Source of the DNA: Enoplolaimus lenunculus
Lineage: Eukaryota; Nematoda; Enoplea; Enoplida; Thoracostomopsidae
Direction of reading: 5' to 3'
DNA length: 64,000 nucleotides
Assembly (NCBI GenBank): GCA_030248215.1
Contig: JASANG010000236.1
Location: forward strand, 62,001 to 126,000
Shown: in pieces, positions 57,817-64,000 of the stretch
How the letters are laid out: every line of letters begins with the position of its first letter
Numbering within the stretch: the stretch's first letter is position 1
Program-made: the position numbers and the translations under genes
Notes under the pieces: model-generated
The model's database searches: none
Seen by the model: the letters and a program-made list of their open reading frames with translations, nothing else
What the model was told of the DNA's origin: nothing

Positions 57817-60133
57817 TTACCACGCCAACGGCTCTCCATTATCGTCGTTAATAATCCGGCTTCCAGGGTAGCAAGTATCACCGAATGCCTGCCCCACAGT
57901 CGTCGACTCCAAAGGTAACACTTGTACCGGTAGGCCGCCCGGCCGAACCCTATTCCCAACGTCATGACCGGCCACAACGTGAATAGTGACGTCACCAATC
58001 ATATGATAAATATCACGATTCGATATAAAAATATCTGCAATTTCTAAATCATATGTTCCCGGAAATTCAACAATTTCCACCAGATCCTCACCGGTTGCGT
58101 TCGCCAGCGATGACGACCGCCGAATACGAATGCCGGAACTGTAAATTTTTACTCGGTCTAAATTTCGTTTGCCTGAAATATAAAACGCAATGACGTAGGC
58201 AAAGGCGTCATCAACAGCAGAGATTGTGATCGAGCGTAGCGAGCCAGAAAATATATTCAAAATCTCAACACTAAAATATAGCATTACTGTTTACATTCAC
58301 TATATAATTCCACAGTTCGAGGGTGGGAATTTGTTCGTAAAAATTCCTTGGTATATGCGCCGTTGTGCGAACGTAAACATTTTGTTTTTCAAAATTGTCA
58401 ACTTGTCCTAAGTTTGTGCAATTTCGGCTGCCAAACATATATTTCAAAACGTGTATATCTCGAATATTTATATTAAATTTTTTTTGGATAAGATCATGTT
58501 TTTAATATAGAGTTTGAGGCAAAACCTATTGTCTCTAATTTAAACTACGGCAGCAGGCCCGTACGTAGCTCTACCTTGCTAAGGAGGCTAAACATTTTCA
58601 GAAGGGGAATACAAGGGTTTCGATGAGTTATAGGTAAGGTTGAAAAAATTCTGGGGGGCGGGCAATTTCTTCTAGGGCGGGCTTAGGCCCCAGCCCCCGC
58701 TGGCTACGGGTCCATCCGGAAAAGTACTGACCAGAATAATGTGAACATTCTGCAGTAGTAATATCAATAATGCGAACTTTGAGTTTGTCTTCAAATTCTT
58801 GTCGCTTTGCAAAACTCAATTCTGATTGATTGTTCGATGTCGAATCTTCAATTTCATTCGTTGCTTCGAAATCGTGTTCTTTGTTCATATTCGATGCTCT
58901 GGATTGATTCCGTTCAACAAGCGGATCAGTTGGCAGTTCACGTTTTTGAAAGCGCGACTCAAACTTAGGATTAAAGTCCGTTTTGGGAACGCTCGGCGTT
59001 TGTGAATTTCTAGTGGTTTTGTGTTGTTGCCAGTCTGGTTTCACTGATGACACTGAAAGATTATTTGTTGATTGTTTTGGCACTAGGTTATCGTCAGGTG
59101 TTCTTTGAAACTGTCCCTGTGTATTTTCTTCCTGAAGCTGTTGTTCGTTTGTTCTTTGAAGTTGCCACTGCCTGTTTTCTTCATGAAATTGCCGCTGCTT
59201 GATTTCTGCCTGAAGTTGCCGCTGCATGTTTTCTTCTTGAAGTTGCCGCTGCCTGTTATCTTTTCGAAGATGCCAGGCGTTATTTTCTTCTGAAAGTTGT
59301 GCCGGTGTACCTTCTTGTTGATGTTGCCACAATTGGCTTTCTCTTGGAAGCTGTTCTGACCCACTTCCTTTTTGATGTTGCCGTGATTCGTTTTCTTCTT
59401 GAAGTTGCAGCGATCTTTGTGGTTCATGCAATTGTGGTTCATTTAATGTTTGAGGTTGTCGGTGGGCGTTTTCACTTGGAAATTGCGGTTGTTCGTCTTT
59501 ACTTTGAAGTTGTCTGCGTTCTATTTCTTCATGAGGTTTCATGTGTTCATTTTTACTTTGAAGTTGTCGCTGTGCGTTTTCAGCTCGAAGTTTCTGCTGT
59601 GTGTTTTCTTTCGGCAGTTGCCGCGATTCAATTTCGATTTCTCGTTGCCACTGTGTATTTTCTTGCTGAAGTTGCTGTGATCCGTTTTCTTTTTCAAGTT
59701 GCCGCTGTAAATTCTCTCTTTCATGTAACCTCGATCGATTTTCCTCTGTAAATTGCCGTGGTTCGATGTCTGTATTAACTTGCCGCGGTCTGTCTTCTGT
59801 ATTCAGTGTAGGTTCTATCTTAGCCACTTCATCATCAACTTTTAGACGAATGTCTGCGTTTAAATCGGTATTATCAAACGAAAATGTTAGGTATTGCGTT
59901 TTTTCAATTGTCCCAACTTTAGATGGTCCGCCAAGATTTTGCAGAGGGTCGTATGCAAAATCAGCAGTTGTGTTTGAAGAATTTGAATTAATATTTTTGT
60001 TAAATGAACTCACCGGTGAGTTTAAAGGTGCTGTAGGGTCCGCAGTTTGGGTTGTACTCATTACGAATTTTTGCCTAACTATTAAGTGCAGCAGCACTTG
60101 AATGTTGGGAGTTAAAAAGAGCGATTTGTACAT
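57817..60133 (-). CDS. Gln/Glu/Arg-repeat protein with unrecognised C-terminal domain, gene D
   Basis: Exon 1 (60133-58732) starts MYKSLFLTPNIQVLLHLIV, a possible signal or anchor; ATG 60061 (MSTTQTADP) is an alternative. After a Ser/Asn/Thr-rich part come about 240 residues of imperfect 13-14-residue repeats (RQLQEENMQRQLQAE type), probably helical or coiled-coil. Donor TTCTG/GTCAGT and acceptor GTAAACAG join in phase to exon 2 (58286-57817). Exon 2 encodes FSGSLRSITISAVDDAFAYV, a possible N-glycosylation site in SSSLANATGED and VTIHVVAGHDVGNRVRPGG, ending EPLAW then stop, or splicing on through GTAAAA. Total as modelled is 623 aa. The C-terminal part looks beta-rich, but I cannot place it. 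A hAT-like MITE sits in the intron 15 bp past the donor; without splicing, the frame would read into it. Confidence 0.6.
58554..58717. mobile_element. hAT-like MITE in the intron of gene D
   Basis: Left end CAGGCCCGTACGTAGCTCTA; right end CCCGCTGGCTACGGGTCCA. GGTAAGGTTGAAAAAATTCT inside matches the 20343 and 52768 copies. No clear target duplication remains. Confidence 0.8.
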
Positions 60134-60139
60134 TTTAAT

Positions 60140-61355
60140 GACAGTTGATCTTAATGAAACTGAAAACAGAGAAATAATACAAAAAGTTGAGTTGGAAGCA
60201 AGCGTTTTACAAGAGGTCCATTCATATTTTATAGCTGTCAGATCCAACTCAACCCGCCGAGCGCTGCTCAACACTGATCAAAACCAAAATTTTGAATTAA
60301 GAATTAGTACTAAAATTGTGATAGGACCAGTGTAAGATACATGTGTATATATAGTGGGTGAGGGAGATGTATCTTTCTCACCATTTCTGCCGATTTGAAA
60401 ATTTTCTATATGCAAATTATATATATATAGATTACATCTGTTTTATAGAATGGCAAAACTGCGCAAACTTAACACACAGATTCGGATTAAACGAATTTAA
60501 AACCTCGTTAATAATGTTTAACACTACAGTTAACATAATTCTTGAGAAATTTGTTACAGGTGTTAGTACAAAATTCTCGCCTGACCCTGCCCCTCAGTAA
60601 AATACTGTACCATGTACCTGCAGTAGAAGGTTCTTTTCTATTGTTGCGAATATATTTTCAGTTATGAAATAAAATCAGAGGGCATGACCTTGCGCTAAAC
60701 ACTGGAAGTTATATATCTCGTTCTGAAAGGTGTTTTTTTAAATGTCAATAAAAAATGTTTCCAAAGAACTCATGCATATTTTCAATCGCATTTTGGAAAT
60801 ATCATTAGAGTCGAGTTAAGATGTTTAGAAGGACGGTTTTGTGTCCAGGCTTAATCTTAGACTTGCTGAAATTTTGGCTATGTTAAAGAGAAAACGAGTT
60901 TCGTCTTTTCAATGTTTTAGCCAGCACGAGAAGAACCGTTAGGAAGTGCTGGCGGAAGCACCCATAATAAACCCCAAAACTGAGCCACGCCCCTTGTGGT
61001 GCTTTCATTTTGGCAAACAAAATTTTTTCGCATTCCGCGATTTTAATAGAAATGTTATTCGTTATATTGGAGGCGCCTTGGACCTGTTTGAGGGACCGAC
61101 CATCCTAACGCCGGCCACAGCCGTTAACAAACGATATTTTAATTGTTAGGTGTTTCCGAAATTTTAGCTGGAATAAAGTCATTCGTTAAACAATCTTTTC
61201 ATTTTTCGTTTCACCGCACGTAAAGTATCTGCATTCAAAAGATGGCAGCAATATGAAGCAAGAGTCAGCAGAGGTTAAAAACTCAAGAGCCACGGATTAA
61301 CAAATTTTGCAGGGACCTGTACCGAAACTGAAGGTGAAAAAATATCATCCAATTA
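60140..61355. other. Upstream region of gene D, nothing assigned
   Basis: A possible 5' UTR acceptor (CTGTTTTCAG, minus strand) lies near 60164. No other exon, tandem repeat or bounded element was recognised. Confidence 0.3.
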
Positions 61356-61361
61356 AAATAA

Positions 61362-61620
61362 AGCCCTACACACGTACAAGTTTGGTCACAAAGCAGCTTT
61401 TGAACTTCTTGCAGCTGCAAATTATGAACCGAAATTCATGCAATTGAATTTAATTCGCAGCTGTGAATGCAGTTGCAAGTCACTTGACTTTTTTGGACCT
61501 GCAGTTTTACTGGTCAATCGGAATGTTCGGCAGAAAATACTTGCAGCTGCAATTATGTCGTGCAAGTTGCAGCTGCGAGTTCTCGCTGCAAAAACTTGCA
61601 TGTGTGAATTGGGCTTAAAG
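61362..61620. mobile_element. MITE with AAGCCCWA...CACACRTGCAAG ends
   Basis: The left end AAGCCCTACACACGTACAAG and right end, inverted, AAGCCCAATTCACACATGCA are terminal inverted repeats. The interior carries several GCAGCTGCAA palindromes (CTTGCAGCTGCAAATTATG, CTTGCAGCTGCAATTATG). It is related to 13865-14060. Confidence 0.78.
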
Positions 61621-61675
61621 CTAAATTTGCTACTTCTAACAACAAGTACACCAGGTGACTTTTGAGGAAATAGTG

Positions 61676-61752
61676 CGCTGCTCACTGAAGCTTTTTTAGC
61701 TTCAGTGTGCTGCACACAGACGCATTTTTTTGGCTTCAGTGCGCTGCACGCT
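61676..61752. repeat. Short repeat of CTTCAGTGYGCTGCAC
   Basis: AGCTTCAGTGTGCTGCACAC and GGCTTCAGTGCGCTGCACGC follow a diverged first unit (GCGCTGCTCACTGAAGC, in inverted sense). About three units are visible. Confidence 0.55.
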
Positions 61753-62136
61753 TAAAATTTTAAAATAAATAAATTATAATGATAAAAATCAGAAAATTGC
61801 AAATGTTCACTAAATTCTCTAGTACTGCACTTGTAAATAATAAATTTCTGTGACCGTGAAATTTTATTTGACACCGTTGTCACTGCAGAATCAGGAAAAT
61901 CGAATTTATTCCAAAAAGTTAAAAAATTTCTGTCAATAAATTTGTGTATTTTTTCAATTTCATACTACAAAATGGTTAATTTTAAAATAAAAATACACAA
62001 AAACTGGGCGGAGTTTTTTTCTACCGTGCCACGCCACATTTTGCCCGGTTAACAAACAACTAAGAGTAAAAGTTATTCAAAAACAACTGCATGAAAATAA
62101 AGTATTTTCTAGTGCATAAACGGGAATATATATACA

Positions 62137-62250
62137 TGAATTTTTGAGGACCAAACATATGTCGATTTGATAGTAAAGACCAAAATGTATCGTTTTCAAT
62201 TTCAATAAATTCAACTTTTATCAAGAACGGAAATCCTGTTGCATATTCAC
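62137..62250 (-). CDS. Weak candidate exon resembling part of gene D exon 2
   Basis: Between a possible acceptor (CCGCCACCAG) and a possible donor (TTCAT/GTATAT) lies an open segment encoding ICEYATGFPFLIKVEFIEIE and NDTFWSLLSNRHMFGPQ. Gene D exon 2 has ANATGEDLVEIVEFPGTYDL followed by FISNRDIYHMIG. The shared pattern is ATG, then hydrophobic-acidic VEF, then SNR about 16-20 residues later. It could be a diverged duplicate of that exon, upstream on the same strand. The splice sites are only fair. Confidence 0.25.
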
Positions 62251-62816
62251 AAATTTCTGGTGGCGGGGACCACGCAATGTATAATATACACAAAAAATTT
62301 ACAAGCGAAACGCACTTTTAGTACTAAATCTTAATATAAAATGTTTGGTTTGAGCTCTGTTAAAAGTGACGTGGCCGTGTTCTCTCACCATCCTTGGATC
62401 CACCAATCACAAATACTGCCACGTGGTTTGGGCCGATATTTAATATTTTTTCACAAAGATTCCTTGAACTTGTAAAAAAATTAGTGCAAATATTTAAGAG
62501 AAATTGATTAACTTTGACAAAATAATTGAGAGCACAAAACTGATCGCTCATTTGAAGTTTGCGAACGAATAAAAATACGAAAAGGATGTTTCGTAAAAAG
62601 GAACAAATTTTTCTCATTTCATAATTTTTAACTGCGAGCAGCCCTCTGAGGTTGATCGCCACTTATAATTCTCATGCCAACAAGACCATCTTCAACAAAA
62701 ACAAATCAACGCGGTTGCAAATTTGCAAACCTAAAATATTCTTCATAAAACTTTTTAAGAATCTGTTCTAATTTGAATATATATGCTGTCTGTTAATTGT
62801 AGATGAAGCAAACATG

Positions 62817-62867
62817 ATAAAGCTGGAACGCTGCTCCAAATACGTATATGGGACGTTCCAGCTTTAT
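62817..62867. other. Perfect 14-bp hairpin
   Basis: ATAAAGCTGGAACG (62817-62830) pairs perfectly with CGTTCCAGCTTTAT (62854-62867). The 23-nt loop could close further through TCC/GGGA. No flanking element was recognised. Confidence 0.85.
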
Positions 62868-63104
62868 GTCACTTACACCTTACAATACGTGCACTCGGCA
62901 CACAACATGTCCCCTCTCAAAAGAAATTCAATACCTCAATAGCTTGTTCCGCTTATGTTTTATCGAAACCCTTTATTTCCCAATAGTGTCACCTACACGA
63001 CGAAGACTGTTTTGCACTGACACTGTCTAGGATATTGAAATGTTTGAAAACAGTGAAGTGGACAATATTTTTATATGATAGATGCATTAGGGACACCTTA
63101 GCGG

Positions 63105-63548
63105 GGAAATTCGAAATTCAAATTTTGGCGGGAAAATTCAAATTATGGTTTGAAATTTAAATTTTTGCGGGAAATACAAATTTTGGCGGGAAAATTTAAA
63201 TTTTGGCGGCAAATTTAAATTTAGGTGAGAAAATTCAAATTTTGGCGGGAAAACTCAACTTTTGGCGGCAAATCAAATTTAGGCGGGAAAATTTAAGTTT
63301 CGACATGAAAATTCAAATTTTGGCGGCCAATTAAAATTTAGGCGAGAAAATTCAAACTTTGGAGGCAATTCAAACTTTGGTGGGGCATTCAACTTTTGGC
63401 GGGAAAATTCAAATTTTGGCAGGAAATTCAAATTTTGGCGGGAAAATTCAAATTTTGGCGGCAAATTCAAATTTTGGAGGGAAATTTCAAATGTTGGCGG
63501 GAAATTCAAATTTTGGCGTGAAAATTCAAATTTTGGCTTAAAATTTTG
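63105..63548. repeat. 19-20-bp minisatellite (AAATTCAAATTTTGGCGGG)
   Basis: About 22 imperfect units of AAATTCAAATTTTGGCGGG, with variants GGCGGCAA, TTAGGCGAGA and ACTTTTGG. Open frames on both strands across it are repeat by-products. No flanking gene is seen. Confidence 0.93.
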
Positions 63549-63549
63549 G

Positions 63550-64000
63550 CATACAAGCAAAAAGCAACAAAATAACGCAGTAAATTAATTATCTTATTTA
63601 GCGCTTTCTGGCGACACCTTTTAGACTAACGATAAAGGCCGACAGTTCACGCAACTCTATATTTAATATTAACATAATGCACGAACAGTTTAGAGATAAA
63701 ATTTCCACACACAGTTACGCAAACAGTATAGCTAGTCTTTTTAAAACAGTATAGGGGGACGATGGATGTGCGGCGTGCACGTATGGTAACGTGTGAGCGA
63801 CTTTATAATATAAATATATTACAGCTGGGTCATTTTGTGTAAAAACAAGAATTTACTCAACATGCATGGCGTTTAGCTTTATGGTCCACAATGCCCTGGT
63901 GTCCATAGCAAAACTCAACTGCGGAAATGTTTAATTTTTCGATAAATTTTTGGTGTCTAATTCTAATCTTTCGAATCCTAGGCCAGTATTTCTAATGTGT
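63550..64000. other. Window end, nothing assigned
   Basis: AT-rich sequence without a supported exon or bounded repeat. Confidence 0.3.

Noticed and set aside
63279-63560. Open frames with FEFSRQNLN or NFGGKIQILA repeats
   Set aside because: Translation of the 19-20-bp minisatellite in both directions; no independent evidence of coding.

Overview
The window is nuclear DNA from an animal. It is AT-rich and gene-sparse, has spliced genes with GT-AG introns (often ending TTTCAG or TTTTAG), encodes secreted and membrane proteins of metazoan type, and is crowded with small non-autonomous transposons. The sequence does not identify the species. TTAGGC-like hexamers, the nematode-type telomere motif, occur throughout, but inside a mobile element, so they are weak evidence for a clade.

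Genes. All credible coding sequence is on the minus strand. The best supported are two tandem M13 (neprilysin/ECE family) ectopeptidase paralogues. Gene A spans 6263-10121 in 3 exons and 824 aa. Gene B spans 11443-16789 and carries a Thr-only mucin-like stalk of about 250 residues made from a (GTT/AAC)n microsatellite. They share an intron position and phase just before the zinc-site exon. In both, the zinc/catalytic motif HExxH is altered: HQLLQ in A, HVLNH in B. They look like pseudo-peptidases. Gene C (26094-28446, 2 exons, 581 aa) is an unrecognised single-pass membrane protein with a long Ser/Asn/Gly-rich tail. Gene D (57817-60133, 2 exons, 623 aa as modelled) has a Gln/Glu/Arg repeat region and an unrecognised beta-rich-looking C-terminal part. 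Exons without a complete gene model lie at 757-1377, 22493-22849, 41865-42000, 53139-53347, 54725-55836 and 57350-57474.

Repeats fill the rest. (1) A roughly 180-200 bp MITE family has terminal repeats starting GGCCMATGTAAAGA, 8-bp target duplications (one perfect, at 49470-49645) and an internal array of degenerate CCTAAG/TTAGGC. (2) A Tc1/mariner-type MITE has TA duplications and CTGTAGTGACCCGAATAAGA ends. (3) Several hAT-like families are present. (4) There are GC-rich and foldback MITEs. (5) tRNA-like SINE remnants occur. (6) Three retroposon-like 3' ends share a stem-loop with compensatory stem changes and run into A/T simple repeats. (7) There are minisatellites at 2.85, 18.1, 20.7 and 63.1 kb. 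A 746-bp insert in one mariner MITE has TG...CA ends, a 5-bp target duplication and tandem units with embedded tRNA-like sequence. No transposase or reverse-transcriptase reading frame was recognised, so the mobile elements seen here are non-autonomous.

Limits: exon joins were inferred by eye from splice motifs and reading phase, and protein families by recall of motifs. No searches were run.
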